Shown piece by piece: positions 8,841 through 16,785 of a stretch of DNA of 33,621 bases. The stretch lies in assembly GCA_934647305.1 (NCBI GenBank), contig CAKUFI010000026.1, positions 1-33,621 of the forward strand, written 5' to 3'. Below the pieces are notes generated by a model, which had not been told where the DNA came from, ran no database searches, and worked only from the letters and a program-made list of their open reading frames with translations. The position numbers were made by a program, and so were the translations under genes. This DNA comes from an uncultured Clostridia bacterium. GTDB taxonomy: Bacteria; Bacillota; Clostridia; Christensenellales; Aristaeellaceae. Within the stretch, counting starts at the first letter, position 1. Each line of letters begins with the position of its first letter.

Positions 8841-9024
8841 ATATCGGCAGGCATCGCAAGCTCCCCTGGCCCCTTTGGCGGCCGCGGCGGGGCTGCATTG
8901 CGCAGTACAGCGCAGCGCCAGGGGCGCGCTTCTGACTGAGAAGTCTTACCCCGGCCCCCTTCGGCGGGACGCGCGCCGAGGCATGTCTATCTACGGTTTC
9001 TCCATTTCTTAACAGTATACCCCC
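8841..9024. other. Intergenic stretch without a recognisable gene
   Basis: GC-rich DNA between the repeat cluster and the tRNA promoter. Frames on both strands are open, but no start with a ribosome binding site or recognisable domain was found. It may be a further intergenic repeat family. Confidence 0.5.
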
Positions 9025-9053
9025 TTTACAAGCGCCGCAGGCTGTGCTATAAT
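9025..9053 (+). promoter_or_regulatory. Promoter of tRNA-Ala
   Basis: TTTACA (9025-9030), 17 bp, then a perfect TATAAT (9048-9053). It ends 20 bp before the tRNA. Confidence 0.85.
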
Positions 9054-9073
9054 AATTTTCGTCGTCAGGACAT

Positions 9074-9149
9074 GGGGCATTAGCGCAGTTGGTAGCGCGC
9101 CACAATGGCATTGTGGAGGCCAAGGGTTCGACTCCCTTATGCTCCACCA
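9074..9149 (+). tRNA. tRNA-Ala (anticodon GGC)
   Basis: A 76-nt cloverleaf with encoded CCA. The acceptor arm GGGGCAT pairs with ATGCTCC and includes the G3-U70 wobble pair that identifies alanine tRNAs. The anticodon stem CCACA/TGTGG holds loop ATGGCAT, giving anticodon GGC for codon GCC. The T-loop reads TTCGACT. Its 3' end, TGCTCCACCA, recurs at 25542-25551 near the end of the phage recombinase gene and is a candidate attachment site. Confidence 0.95.
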
Positions 9150-9224
9150 TTCACCACAAAATCCGAACCGCTTTACGTCTTTGTGGACGGCGTGCTCGGA
9201 TGTATCTTCCGCAGGGATGATACG

Positions 9225-9265
9225 AAAAAAGCAGGAGAGACTTGATCGGTCTCTCCTGTTTTATT
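9225..9265. terminator. Bidirectional terminator between tRNA-Ala and higA
   Basis: A perfect 10-bp stem (CAGGAGAGAC, 9232-9241, with GTCTCTCCTG, 9249-9258) is followed by TTTTATTT on the plus strand. On the minus strand it is followed by six T (9225-9230). It can therefore end both the tRNA and the converging higBA transcript. Confidence 0.88.
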
Positions 9266-9270
9266 TAAGC

Positions 9271-9293
9271 GCCCCCTGCGTCATGCAGGGGGC
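9271..9293 (-). terminator. Hairpin just downstream of higA
   Basis: A perfect 9-bp stem (GCCCCCTGC with GCAGGGGGC) and 5-nt loop lie eight bases after the higA stop. There is no U-tract of its own, so it probably assists the neighbouring terminator or protects the mRNA end. Confidence 0.55.
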
Positions 9294-9300
9294 GTTGGTG

Positions 9301-10389
9301 CTATTCCTGAGTAATCTGGTACTGCTCCCGCAGATGGTTGAAATGGGTGTGCGGGATCTTGCCGTCGTTCTGCAGTCGTCCGACGACGATACCCGGATGG
9401 ATGTTTATGGAGAGGGCAAAATCTCTAATCGCACCCTCCGTGGTATACGTCCCACGCAAAAAACTGTCGTATGCCTCCGGCGGGATCAGATAATCCGCCG
9501 AAAACCTGTCGGCCTCAGCCTCCAGCTGTTGGTTGTCGGGAAGATCCCTGCCGCTCAGAAACACCGTGCGAATCTTCTGCTGCAGGACGTGCTTAATTTC
9601 GTGGAACAGCGCAAACCAGAAGGTATCTGCATAACGCCTTCGATCGTTGAGCGCCAGCATAACCCGGCCCGCGCCATACCACTTCACCGCGCCGTTTATC
9701 CCCGAATTCTTCAGCGTAGGAAGCAGCACGAAGGCCACTCCGCAGTCGGAGAACACCCCGCGCAGCTTGGGGATAAACACCTCAGGCGGCTGCACTGTCA
9801 TCGACCGGACCTCGGGCAAGCTCCGTTCGAGCTGCTCTGCGCTGAAGGGGGAAACCTCCATGGCGCGCGCTTGATTCAGCGCGGTCAGCATCCAGGCGCT
9901 GGCGTTTACCCGGTTCTTTTCCTCCATGGACGCAACGCCCGCGCGGTAGTTCACGAGGAGGTCCTCCTGCTTCAGCCGCTGCAGATTCGCGATTCCCAGG
10001 TATTTACACAGGTTGGCCACCCGGGTTTTCAGGTCACGCGGGCGCGGAAGCCCCACAGCCTTCACAAAGAAGGAGTAGTCGATGTCCTTCAAAATATCGA
10101 GCTGCTTATCCAGCGCCTGAGCGCGTTCAATCTCCGCGAGCTTTACGTCGTACTCCTTCTGGATGTTGAGCCAGCACTCAATGCTCATGCCGGTCAGGGC
10201 GGAGAGCTTCTCCGCCGACTCGCGCGACAGGCCGCATTTCCCCGCGAGCAGTTCGCTCACAGTCTTCCGTGATGTGCCCATCCTCCGCGCAAACTCCGCC
10301 GGAGAGACACCCATCTCTGCAATCAGCTCCCCGATATAATAGCCGGGGTGGAAGGCGTACAGATTCCTATACTGGACTGTGTTACTCAT
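9301..10389 (-). CDS. higA: HigA-type antitoxin fused to ImmA/IrrE-type metallopeptidase
   Basis: This 362-residue protein has an N-terminal HigA-like helix-turn-helix (about residues 15-70) and a C-terminal ImmA/IrrE metallopeptidase domain with the zinc motif HEIKH (263-267) and a downstream Glu-rich EAEAD segment (about 290-294). The HTH should bind the HigB toxin and repress the operon. The peptidase could act on the protein itself or on another regulator, by family analogy only. Its start overlaps the end of higB by eight bases, so translation is coupled. A standard HigA is only about 100 residues, so this is the long fused class. Confidence 0.85.
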   Translation of the reverse strand: MSNTVQYRNLYAFHPGYYIGELIAEMGVSPAEFARRMGTSRKTVSELLAGKCGLSRESAEKLSALTGMSIECWLNIQKEYDVKLAEIERAQALDKQLDILKDIDYSFFVKAVGLPRPRDLKTRVANLCKYLGIANLQRLKQEDLLVNYRAGVASMEEKNRVNASAWMLTALNQARAMEVSPFSAEQLERSLPEVRSMTVQPPEVFIPKLRGVFSDCGVAFVLLPTLKNSGINGAVKWYGAGRVMLALNDRRRYADTFWFALFHEIKHVLQQKIRTVFLSGRDLPDNQQLEAEADRFSADYLIPPEAYDSFLRGTYTTEGAIRDFALSINIHPGIVVGRLQNDGKIPHTHFNHLREQYQITQE

Positions 10390-10729
10390 AATGATTCGTC
10401 ACCCCCGTTACTTCAATCACCCTGATCTGCTTACACTGGGCAATAATATCCCCTCCGATCATCTCGGAACCGTCATCCTTGCAGGGAATGACCAGAACCC
10501 TGTACCCGGTATTACCTACACGCAGCGACCACACGCCCTTCAGATCCGCCTTCAAGAGGTGGAAACGATAGGGTGTGAAGAGAACGACGTCCTGCAGCGA
10601 GAGGGACTGCCGAAGAAAGCTCTCCATGGCCAGCAACTTCTTTTTGACCTGCGGCGGGTATTCCCACTTGCCGCTGAATTTCGGGTCAAATTCTCTTCTG
10701 GCATCGTCGCTTTTGTAGGTGATCTTCAT
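10382..10729 (-). CDS. higB: HigB/RelE-type mRNA interferase toxin
   Basis: This 115-residue toxin of the RelE/ParE superfamily is expected to cleave mRNA at the ribosome. Typical features are the basic first strand (MKITYKSDDARREF) and the C-terminal SLRVGNTGYRVLVI strand pair. The start at 10729 is preferred because GGAGG lies five bases before it; the ATG at 10741 has no such site. It is the first gene of the operon, toxin before antitoxin as usual for hig systems, with a TATAAT promoter and a palindromic operator directly upstream. Confidence 0.85.
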   Translation of the reverse strand: MKITYKSDDARREFDPKFSGKWEYPPQVKKKLLAMESFLRQSLSLQDVVLFTPYRFHLLKADLKGVWSLRVGNTGYRVLVIPCKDDGSEMIGGDIIAQCKQIRVIEVTGVTNHYE

Positions 10730-10748
10730 TCGAGCCTCCATAAATCCG

Positions 10749-10773
10749 TTACCCATCGGGTAATACAATTATA
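10749..10773 (-). promoter_or_regulatory. higBA promoter -10 and palindromic operator
   Basis: On the minus strand a TATAAT -10 (10768-10773) is followed at once by a perfect palindrome, TTACCC-ATC-GGGTAA (10749-10763), just upstream of higB. This is where a HigA dimer would autoregulate. The -35 is weak (TTTACG-like, near 10790). Confidence 0.7.
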
Positions 10774-10883
10774 CCACGGAAAGCCCCCTGTCGTAAAGAA
10801 AACGATTTGTGAAATCATCCCCTCACCGCCTCGACCAGCGCCCGCTGCCCCAGGTCCTTGCGCAGTAAAATATGCCTGAAACG

Positions 10884-10917
10884 AAAAAAAAGCGGGAGAG
10901 GCCGAAGCCCCTCCCGC
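10884..10917 (-). terminator. Terminator of the phage lysis/tail operon (minus strand)
   Basis: On the minus strand, GCGGGAG and CTCCCGC close a hairpin with inner GGC/GCC and a TTCG loop (10892-10917), followed by eight T (10884-10891). It lies 157 bp beyond the amidase stop, with repeat cluster 4 in between. Confidence 0.85.
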
Positions 10918-11060
10918 CAGGCAGTGCCCGGTTCCACCTGCTACCGCGGATTCTGGCACGAACCCAGCCGCCATAAATCAGAGCGGCTGGGTTCTTCGAT
11001 TTTCCGGGGTTTCCCGGAAAACTCAGGTCGGCGCTGCCGACTTTCTCCTGACAGGCTCAA
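10917..11060. repeat. Composite intergenic repeat cluster 4
   Basis: The modules follow the same order as in cluster 1: AGGCAGTGCCCGGTTCCACC (10918-), a perfect conserved-loop hairpin (12-bp arms 10960-10971 and 10983-10994, loop CATAAATCAGA), a TTTTCCGGGGTTTCCCGGAAAA hairpin (about 11000-11021), and GGTCGGCGCTGCCGACT (about 11027-11043). It sits between the phage amidase gene and that operon's terminator, so it either jumped into the prophage or marks host DNA at the prophage edge. Confidence 0.82.
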
Positions 11061-11073
11061 CGCCGCCCGGTGT

Positions 11074-11904
11074 TCAAACCCGCGCCGCGTAGTCCAGCGA
11101 AATCCAGCCCGCGCCGGATTTGAGCCTGCCCCATCCGGCCTTGCTGCTCTGACCCGTCTTGACCTCGACGATCGTGAACACGCCTTTGCCGGTGTATCGG
11201 CCGGTCTTCGCGTAGTCCGTGCCAGGGCCGGTGCGGATGTTCAGGCGGTCGCTCGTCACGCGCACCCTGTACGGCGGCGCGTCCCCGGCAGGCGCTTCCG
11301 GTTCAGGCTCAGTTGCCCCGCCCATGGCCGCCTTGACGGCCTGCCGGAAATCGTCCATCGTCAGACCCATGCCCAGCTGCCGCCACAGGTGCTCCGGGTC
11401 GCCGTGGTTCGAGGCGATCCCGCGCGCATAGCCCTCCTTGTGGCTGATGATCACGCCGTCCTGAAGCGGGTCGAGGCCGTACTGCCTGCACAGCATGGCA
11501 AAAAGCTGCACCGCGCTGCCCCAGGTGCGCCGCGCCACGGCCACCGCCTGAGCGCGGTCGGCCTCGGCAAAGGTGAAGCGCGACCCGCCCACGTATTTGA
11601 TGCAGGCGGGCTCACACATTTCCACGCCGATGTGCGTGTTGTTGCAGCTGCCCGCCTTGCCGCTCGCGCCGTGCCAGCCGCGGTGGTTCCAGGGCAGGAA
11701 CTGCCAGACGTCGCCGGTGTTGCCGTCGATCATGGCATGGCAGCAGATCAGGCGCGTCATGTTGGGGTCGTTCCACCCGCGCGCGAAGACCTGTGCGCTG
11801 GGCTGATTGCACCCGACGCTGTGCAGCATCAGGCCGCGCACCCGGATGGTTCGCCCGGCCTTGTAGCACTTGTTGTTGGTCAGGTAGGATTCAACGATCC
11901 TCAT
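11074..11904 (-). CDS. Phage endolysin: N-acetylmuramoyl-L-alanine amidase with SH3 domain
   Basis: This 276-residue endolysin cuts the amide bond between muramic acid and the peptide stem. The amidase-2 domain spans about residues 20-180, with zinc ligands likely His28 (MLHSVGC), His155 (ISHKEG) and Asp169 (GDPEHLW). A Pro/Glu-rich linker (about 197-210) leads to a bacterial SH3 wall-binding domain (about 212-275) with LNIRTGPG. There is no signal peptide, so it depends on the holin. Its start overlaps the holin stop (ATGA). Last gene of the minus-strand operon. Confidence 0.92.
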   Translation of the reverse strand: MRIVESYLTNNKCYKAGRTIRVRGLMLHSVGCNQPSAQVFARGWNDPNMTRLICCHAMIDGNTGDVWQFLPWNHRGWHGASGKAGSCNNTHIGVEMCEPACIKYVGGSRFTFAEADRAQAVAVARRTWGSAVQLFAMLCRQYGLDPLQDGVIISHKEGYARGIASNHGDPEHLWRQLGMGLTMDDFRQAVKAAMGGATEPEPEAPAGDAPPYRVRVTSDRLNIRTGPGTDYAKTGRYTGKGVFTIVEVKTGQSSKAGWGRLKSGAGWISLDYAARV

Positions 11905-12125
11905 TCTTCCTCACCGTCCAGCAGCCCCGCGTTGCCCGCGTCGGCCAGTCCCTCGCCGATGATGTAGGCGATGACGGACGCGCCCGCCATGATGAGCGCG
12001 GTCACCTGCGTGGCCACCTGCTCAGCGCCGCCCAGCGCGATGATGAGCATCGAGACGAAGGAGCCGATCGCCGTCCAGAACTTGCGGCTCGTCAGCTTCC
12101 GCTTCCAGTCAATTTTCGTGTTCAT
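11901..12125 (-). CDS. Phage holin, phi-LC3 type
   Basis: This 74-residue membrane protein opens the membrane for the endolysin at the end of the lytic cycle. The N-terminus (KIDWKRKLTSRKFWTAIGSF) is characteristic of the phi-LC3 holin family. Two hydrophobic segments (about 16-33 and 41-58) and an acidic tail follow. It overlaps the upstream gene by 17 bases and the endolysin start by four, so the three are translated as a unit. Confidence 0.88.
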   Translation of the reverse strand: MNTKIDWKRKLTSRKFWTAIGSFVSMLIIALGGAEQVATQVTALIMAGASVIAYIIGEGLADAGNAGLLDGEEE

Positions 12126-12420
12126 GGTTATTTCCCCTTTCTATCGTGTCGATTCTGTGGTGCGCGCTTTTGCAGCTCTCCTCGCAGCGCGTGATGCGCG
12201 TGCCCAGCTCCGCGATCTGATTCCCATGCGTGCGCACCTCGACGCGCATGTCCTCGATGCCGCGGTTCGCGCTGTCCAGCTTGCCTTCAATGCGGGCAAG
12301 GCTCAGCGTGTCGTCGCGCAGCTGCTTGTCGTCGGCGCGGCGGCTGTTTCGCGCGCCGAAAAGTATGGCGCACACGCAGCCGGCCACCGACAGGAGAGCC
12401 GCCGCCAGTTCCCAGGTCAT
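12109..12420 (-). CDS. XhlA-like membrane-anchored coiled-coil lysis protein
   Basis: This 103-residue protein has one N-terminal membrane segment (about residues 2-22) followed by a charged helix predicted to form a coiled coil, with regularly spaced Ile/Leu (LARIEGKLD..., NQIAELGTRI). Similar small proteins (XhlA/haemolysin type) lie next to holins in Firmicute phages and assist lysis. The start at 12420 has AGGAGG seven bases upstream and overlaps the stop of the preceding gene. Family assignment rests on architecture and position. Confidence 0.65.
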   Translation of the reverse strand: MTWELAAALLSVAGCVCAILFGARNSRRADDKQLRDDTLSLARIEGKLDSANRGIEDMRVEVRTHGNQIAELGTRITRCEESCKSAHHRIDTIERGNNHEHEN

Positions 12421-12869
12421 TCGGTCACCTCCTCCCACGCGCCGGGCAGCACGCTCGGCGCATACACGATGTTGTCCTGCAGGCACCGGTAGACCCTGCC
12501 GCCCTCGGTGCAGTAATGGCCGTTCATGTACGTGTTGTAGCTCTCGGCCACGAACGGCCAGGCGGTCTCGGGCGACGTGCCGTGGCAGCGCGCCCAGATC
12601 GTGGGCGACTCGCCCGGCTTATGCACCTGGCCGCTGGTCTTCCCGTTGTCGTGCATCGCCCAGTAGGCGGAGCCGGTGTCCGGGTCGACCGTCAGCGCGC
12701 CGCGCTTGTAGTCCGCGTCCGCCCGCCACACGCGGAAGGCCGCCAGGTGGTCGTTGATCGTCTTCGCCGCCGCATTGAAGGCCGCCTCGTCCGCGGGCTG
12801 TATGCCCCCGGCCAGCTCGTCCAGCAGCCGCCGAATCTCGATGAATTTCGCCCTCTGCGCCTCGGTCAT
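12417..12869 (-). CDS. Phage tail-associated protein with putative carbohydrate-binding module
   Basis: This 150-residue protein has a helical N-terminal part (about 1-50). Its C-terminal 40 residues, with the pattern Y-C-x3-G-x-V-Y-R-C-x-Q and a final W-E-E-V, resemble the small aromatic-rich chitin-binding modules (CBM5/12 type) at the tips of phage fibres. It probably binds wall or capsule sugars. GGAGG lies seven bases before the start. It overlaps its neighbours on both sides by four bases. Confidence 0.6.
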   Translation of the reverse strand: MTEAQRAKFIEIRRLLDELAGGIQPADEAAFNAAAKTINDHLAAFRVWRADADYKRGALTVDPDTGSAYWAMHDNGKTSGQVHKPGESPTIWARCHGTSPETAWPFVAESYNTYMNGHYCTEGGRVYRCLQDNIVYAPSVLPGAWEEVTE

Positions 12870-13195
12870 GCGCTCACCTCCCCGGTCAGGATGGCCAGGG
12901 CCTCAGCAGTTGCCGCCTCGTCCGCCGTCTCCAGCGCTGCCTCGGCTTCCGCGGCGCGCTGTGCGGCCATCGTATAGCTGTCATAGGCCTCCTGCTCCTG
13001 CAGCGCAAGCACCATCTGTTCGCCGCCCGCGTTGCGCGTCCAGCCCGCCGCCGTGCGCAGGTCGCCCGCGATCAGGCCATAGGGCCGCGCGTCCACGATC
13101 TCGCACCCGAGCGCCGCCTCTAATTCGGCCTTCTGTGCCTCGTCCAGCACGATCAGGTTGCGTACGATATTATCCTGCACGATTGCTCCAATCAT
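12866..13195 (-). CDS. Small phage tail-fibre-associated protein, function unknown
   Basis: This 109-residue protein starts with a strand-rich segment (MIGAIVQDNIVRNLIVLDEA), common in small proteins encoded after tail-fibre genes in Firmicute phages (XkdW-like). A long Ala/Glu-rich helix follows (about 65-100). AAGGAGG eight bases before the ATG sets the start. A role as fibre chaperone or connector is possible but not shown. Confidence 0.6.
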   Translation of the reverse strand: MIGAIVQDNIVRNLIVLDEAQKAELEAALGCEIVDARPYGLIAGDLRTAAGWTRNAGGEQMVLALQEQEAYDSYTMAAQRAAEAEAALETADEAATAEALAILTGEVSA

Positions 13196-13207
13196 ATAAT
13201 TTCCTCC

Positions 13208-14080
13208 TTATGCCGCAGGTACGAGCACATAAGCTACGCCCTGATAGCCCGCCCGGCCGCCGAATATGGTATCGACTTCTCTGTTCAATCCGCAGCCGCC
13301 TCCGCCGCCGCCATAAAATGTTGCTGCTGTTCCATCTGTGCCAAAACAACTCTCACCTCTGCCCCCGCCGTATTCTCCGCCATCACCGCCGATGCCGTAG
13401 CTACTTCCGTAATAGGATCTGTTCGAGAATGCTTCACCATTACCGCCGTTTGTACCACCATAAGAACCGGGAATATACAGAGTTTTATCTGAAGAAATTG
13501 GGTTGCGACCACCGCCGCTTCCTCCGCCCGGGCAATGCGCTTTCAGATCAGCCAGCCCAAACGGGTATGTGGATACGCCAGCTCCTGTGCCATCTCCACC
13601 ACCACCCGAACCACCGTCTCGGCCATTACCCCCATTTGCCATATACGTGCCTACGGATGTACTGCCGCCATTTTTCAGTACATTGCCGCCCGCACCTATT
13701 GCAACGGTATATGTCCCGATTGGTATCGTGCCGCTAATTACGTAGCCACCTCCGCCGCCGGCACGTCTATCCGATGCATACGCCCCGCCGCCTGCACCCC
13801 CGCCACACATCCAGTAGCGAATACCATTGCCGTTAACAGAAAGCGTGCCGGAACCTGTGAGCGTGTACAGCTTATAGGCCGCGCCGTCGATCTCCAAGTC
13901 GCTGATCGTATGCGTGCCGCTGTAGGCCACCTGCGCCCCGGCGCTGAAAAACTGCCTGTGCACGCCATCCCGCACCGTGTAGCCTGCCTTGACCTTGCGC
14001 GTGAGGCCGGAGAGCACCGCGTAGACCGCCTTGCCCGCGCGCGTGCTCCCATCAACTATCGGATACATCGCCTTACTCAT
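13208..14080 (-). CDS. Glycine-rich phage tail fibre/receptor-binding protein
   Basis: This 290-residue protein has an N-terminal attachment part (about 1-50), a beta-rich middle (about 50-90) and a C-terminal domain dominated by glycine runs (GGGAGGGAY, GGSGGGGDG, YGGGGGGCG). Such domains fold as polyglycine-II bundles in some phage adhesins that contact the receptor. It is probably the distal host-range determinant. The start overlaps the upstream gene's end by eight bases. The region has locally lower GC and more A/T-ending codons than its neighbours, suggesting recent acquisition. Confidence 0.75.
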   Translation of the reverse strand: MSKAMYPIVDGSTRAGKAVYAVLSGLTRKVKAGYTVRDGVHRQFFSAGAQVAYSGTHTISDLEIDGAAYKLYTLTGSGTLSVNGNGIRYWMCGGGAGGGAYASDRRAGGGGGYVISGTIPIGTYTVAIGAGGNVLKNGGSTSVGTYMANGGNGRDGGSGGGGDGTGAGVSTYPFGLADLKAHCPGGGSGGGRNPISSDKTLYIPGSYGGTNGGNGEAFSNRSYYGSSYGIGGDGGEYGGGRGESCFGTDGTAATFYGGGGGGCGLNREVDTIFGGRAGYQGVAYVLVPAA

Positions 14081-14999
14081 AGACCAGGATCACCGTCCCG
14101 TCCGGATACGTGCTGGCGCTCCCCGCGCCCGGGTCGGTCGTGGTGAGCACCAGCGCGTCCTTCTTCAGGGCGTAGTCCGCGACGGCCTTGCCGGTGACGG
14201 GGTTCGCGCCGGTCGCCGTGACCGCGGCGTCGATGGTCAGCGCGGCGGGCCTGTTCGTCAGGTCGGTGTAGCTGCCGGTCGCGGCCACCTTGGCAAGACC
14301 CAGCTTCTCGCGCGCGGCCGCCGGGGAGACGGCGGTCAGCTTACCTTCCTCGCCGGTCATCACGGGCAGGTCGGCGGTGCTGCCGATCGCGCCCCCGCTG
14401 GTCAGATTGCCGTGCGCGTGCGCCGACTTGGCCGCGCCGATCTGCGTGGTCGTCACGCCGTGCGGGTTGGCCTTGTCGGCCTTGTGCGCCTCGAGCGCGG
14501 AGGACAGCGTGCCGATGGGCGCGAACTCGCCAAACAGCTTCGTCGTGCCGGTGACCGACAGGCCGTCCAGCGCGACCGAGTAGAGCGGCATGTCCACCGT
14601 GTCGCCCTCCTCGATGCTGCCCGTGTGATAGGCGGGCGCGGCGGGCGAGGACGCGTCGGACGTACCCTTGATCACGGTCAGCGCGGCGCTCTCCACGCCG
14701 GAGGTCGTCTCGATACTGTAGCGCAGCACGATCAGGTCGATACGCTTTTTGCCGAACTCGCCGTTTTCCAGCGTCACGTCGGTGTACTCGCCCGGCTTCT
14801 GGCGCACGTGCCGCCCCTGCATCAGCAGGTCGCCGTCCTTGATGCGGATGGTGTTGTTGTCCAGCACGGCCGCGGCGAATTTTTCGCCCTTGTCCAGCAC
14901 GCACATGCCGCCGGTCAGCGTGCAGGCATGAAAAGAGCCCACGTCGTTCGATGTGACGTGGGCTGAACCGGTGTGCCCGGTTACAAGATGTATGCTCAA
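14073..14999 (-). CDS. Phage baseplate/tail fibre shaft protein
   Basis: This 308-residue protein starts with a baseplate-type domain (about 1-130) seen in siphovirus tail-tip proteins. A segment with the collar-like motif AHKADKANPHGVT (about 172-184) follows, then repeated short fibre-type motifs. The start is TTG at 14999, with GGAGG about ten bases upstream, overlapping the previous stop as TTGA. It probably links the tail tip to the glycine-rich adhesin encoded next. Confidence 0.72.
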   Translation of the reverse strand: MSIHLVTGHTGSAHVTSNDVGSFHACTLTGGMCVLDKGEKFAAAVLDNNTIRIKDGDLLMQGRHVRQKPGEYTDVTLENGEFGKKRIDLIVLRYSIETTSGVESAALTVIKGTSDASSPAAPAYHTGSIEEGDTVDMPLYSVALDGLSVTGTTKLFGEFAPIGTLSSALEAHKADKANPHGVTTTQIGAAKSAHAHGNLTSGGAIGSTADLPVMTGEEGKLTAVSPAAAREKLGLAKVAATGSYTDLTNRPAALTIDAAVTATGANPVTGKAVADYALKKDALVLTTTDPGAGSASTYPDGTVILVYE

Positions 15000-15967
15000 G
15001 TGATCTTCCCTCCGATCTCACAGGTGATGCTCGCCTCGCCGCCGCGGATGGTCACGATCTTCTTTTTGACAGTCTGCGTCACGGTCAGGCCGGTGACCTG
15101 CTCAGCCGCGCGGATCTGGTCTCCCACGTCGTAGGCCGCGCCGGCCGCCGCGAGGGACATTTCGATGCGATCCACGTCCCGCAGCTCCCGGAAGCGAACC
15201 GCCGCGTCGGCCAGCAGGTCGGCCTCGGTTTCGTCGTTGGTGTTCTCGTAGACCTCGGCAACCTCATCCGCGCCGGCAAAGGTCTGGGTCTGGCTGATTG
15301 CGCCGTCCCCGTCCGCGTACAGGTGCGCGACGATGCGCGCCGCCAGCTCGCCCGCGCCCAGACAGACCAGGTGATTGACCTTGCGCTCGGTGCGGGAGAG
15401 GTCGAAGTCGGCCAGCGGCCCGGCCTGCGTGTCCTCGTCATAGAGCACGCGCGCGGCCGCAGAAAGGGTCACTTTGCCCGCCGAATAGCGCAGGCGCAGC
15501 TTTGCCCCGGCGCGGGAGAGCATCTTGACGATGCCCGTGTAGGCCGGGATATACCGGTCCATGCGGTAGCTGCCAAGGACGATACCGCTGTCCGCCGGGT
15601 CGGCCTGAAACAGGTCGGTCAGGCCGCAGCGCGCGATCAGGCGCTCCAGCACGCGGTTCGCGTCGCCGCTGAGGGTCAGGTAGTCCTCCCCCTTGTCGGG
15701 CGCGAGGATCTTGCCCTCCAGCACGCCATGCCAGGTGCGTCCGGCGTAGACCAGCGTGCCGTCGGCAGTCTTCACGTCCATCCGGTCGACGATCCCGCCG
15801 TACTCGGTGCCCTCCGCGTAGATCAGGCAGCCGGGCGCGCAGACGTTTCGACTGGTCACGGTGGTCAGCTCGAAGTCGTTCTCGCCGCTGCCGTAGGCCA
15901 GGTCGAGCGTGCAGTCCTGCAGCACGCCCATGTCCTCGCGGCTCGCGTTCGTGTAGATCAGATCCAT
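14996..15967 (-). CDS. Siphovirus tail protein, ReqiPepy6 Gp37-like
   Basis: This 323-residue tail-tip protein starts MDLIYTNASREDMGVL, typical of the Gp37-like baseplate hub family of Gram-positive siphoviruses, located between the Dit protein and the fibres. It is rich in beta-strands, with a late segment (about 280-323) resembling the tail-associated fold. The start at 15967 is used because GGAG lies nine bases upstream. It overlaps the Dit stop by ten bases. A longer frame to 16024 has no ribosome site. Confidence 0.75.
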   Translation of the reverse strand: MDLIYTNASREDMGVLQDCTLDLAYGSGENDFELTTVTSRNVCAPGCLIYAEGTEYGGIVDRMDVKTADGTLVYAGRTWHGVLEGKILAPDKGEDYLTLSGDANRVLERLIARCGLTDLFQADPADSGIVLGSYRMDRYIPAYTGIVKMLSRAGAKLRLRYSAGKVTLSAAARVLYDEDTQAGPLADFDLSRTERKVNHLVCLGAGELAARIVAHLYADGDGAISQTQTFAGADEVAEVYENTNDETEADLLADAAVRFRELRDVDRIEMSLAAAGAAYDVGDQIRAAEQVTGLTVTQTVKKKIVTIRGGEASITCEIGGKIT

Positions 15968-16785
15968 AGCGGTTCGCTCCTCCTCGCCAGCACGGTCAGG
16001 TCGAAGCGCAGCTCGCCGTCCCATGTCACGCTGCTCGTGCCGGCCGGGATGCGCTCGAAGATGTAGTCCGTCAGGCCTCTGTCCTTAAAGATGTTGACCT
16101 TCACGCCGCTCGCCTTTGTCAGGGTCAGCGTGCGCGCCCGGCTGTCGACGGTGATGTACTCGCCCGCCGCCGCGGAGTGGCTGACCGCGTATTCGTGCCC
16201 CGCGACGCGCACGACCGGGTTCTCGCACGGGCCGTACAGGTTCAGGATGAAGTCCGCCGGTGCGTAGGACACGTTGTTCACCGCCTGCACCAGCAGGGGC
16301 GACATGTAGTCGAAGGCGAAGTCGTAGGGGTAGTCCAGCGCGCCGGACGCGCCCGCGGCCAGTTCGCTTGAAAAGGACGAGGTGTATTCCTTCACCCAGT
16401 ACGCGTCGTCGCTGACCACCGTGAGCGTGGTCAGGTAAAAGCGCCTGTCGCGGTTGTACTGCTTCTTCTGGCTGGCCATAATGTAGCAGCGCAGGAAGTA
16501 GTCGCCTATGGCCAGCCTGCCCGGCTGCATAGCGTCCACGTCCGCGTCGGTCACGTCCAGCAGGCGGTTCCGGCGCGCGGTCGCCTCAGCCTCGGTGCCG
16601 CCCGTCACGGCGACCGGCAGCGTGTACTTGGTCACGCCGCGGGAAAAGGACGCGATGCGGCCGCCGCGCGAGGAGGGCGTCCAGGCGTAGTCGTGCAGGC
16701 CGTTTGCGTTCACAAAATAACCGCCCGAGCCGAGCTCGATGCGCTCGCCCAGGTGGTTCGTATAGGTCATTTTCTCGTAGCTCAT
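15958..16785 (-). CDS. Phage distal tail protein (Dit-like)
   Basis: This 275-residue protein fits the distal tail family that joins the tail tube to the tip: an N-terminal strand-rich ring domain (about 1-130) and a C-terminal galectin-like part (about 150-275). Position directly after the tape-measure gene and before the Gp37-like gene is the canonical siphovirus order. The start overlaps the preceding stop (ATGA). Confidence 0.78.
   Translation of the reverse strand: MSYEKMTYTNHLGERIELGSGGYFVNANGLHDYAWTPSSRGGRIASFSRGVTKYTLPVAVTGGTEAEATARRNRLLDVTDADVDAMQPGRLAIGDYFLRCYIMASQKKQYNRDRRFYLTTLTVVSDDAYWVKEYTSSFSSELAAGASGALDYPYDFAFDYMSPLLVQAVNNVSYAPADFILNLYGPCENPVVRVAGHEYAVSHSAAAGEYITVDSRARTLTLTKASGVKVNIFKDRGLTDYIFERIPAGTSSVTWDGELRFDLTVLARRSEPLWI

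Noticed and set aside
8545..9150. Minus-strand frame over tRNA-Ala starting MVEHKGVEPLAS
   Set aside because: This is a well-known artefact of translating the antisense strand of a tRNA gene; the rest is repeat sequence.
10815..10880. Minus-strand tail ending RKDLGQRALVEAVRG and a stop
   Set aside because: It reads like a real C-terminus but is only about 20 codons, has no start, and no matching upstream part was found. Too short to call a pseudogene.
10726..10974. Minus-strand 82-codon frame through repeat cluster 4
   Set aside because: Its sequence is translated repeat and terminator; it would also cover the higB operator.
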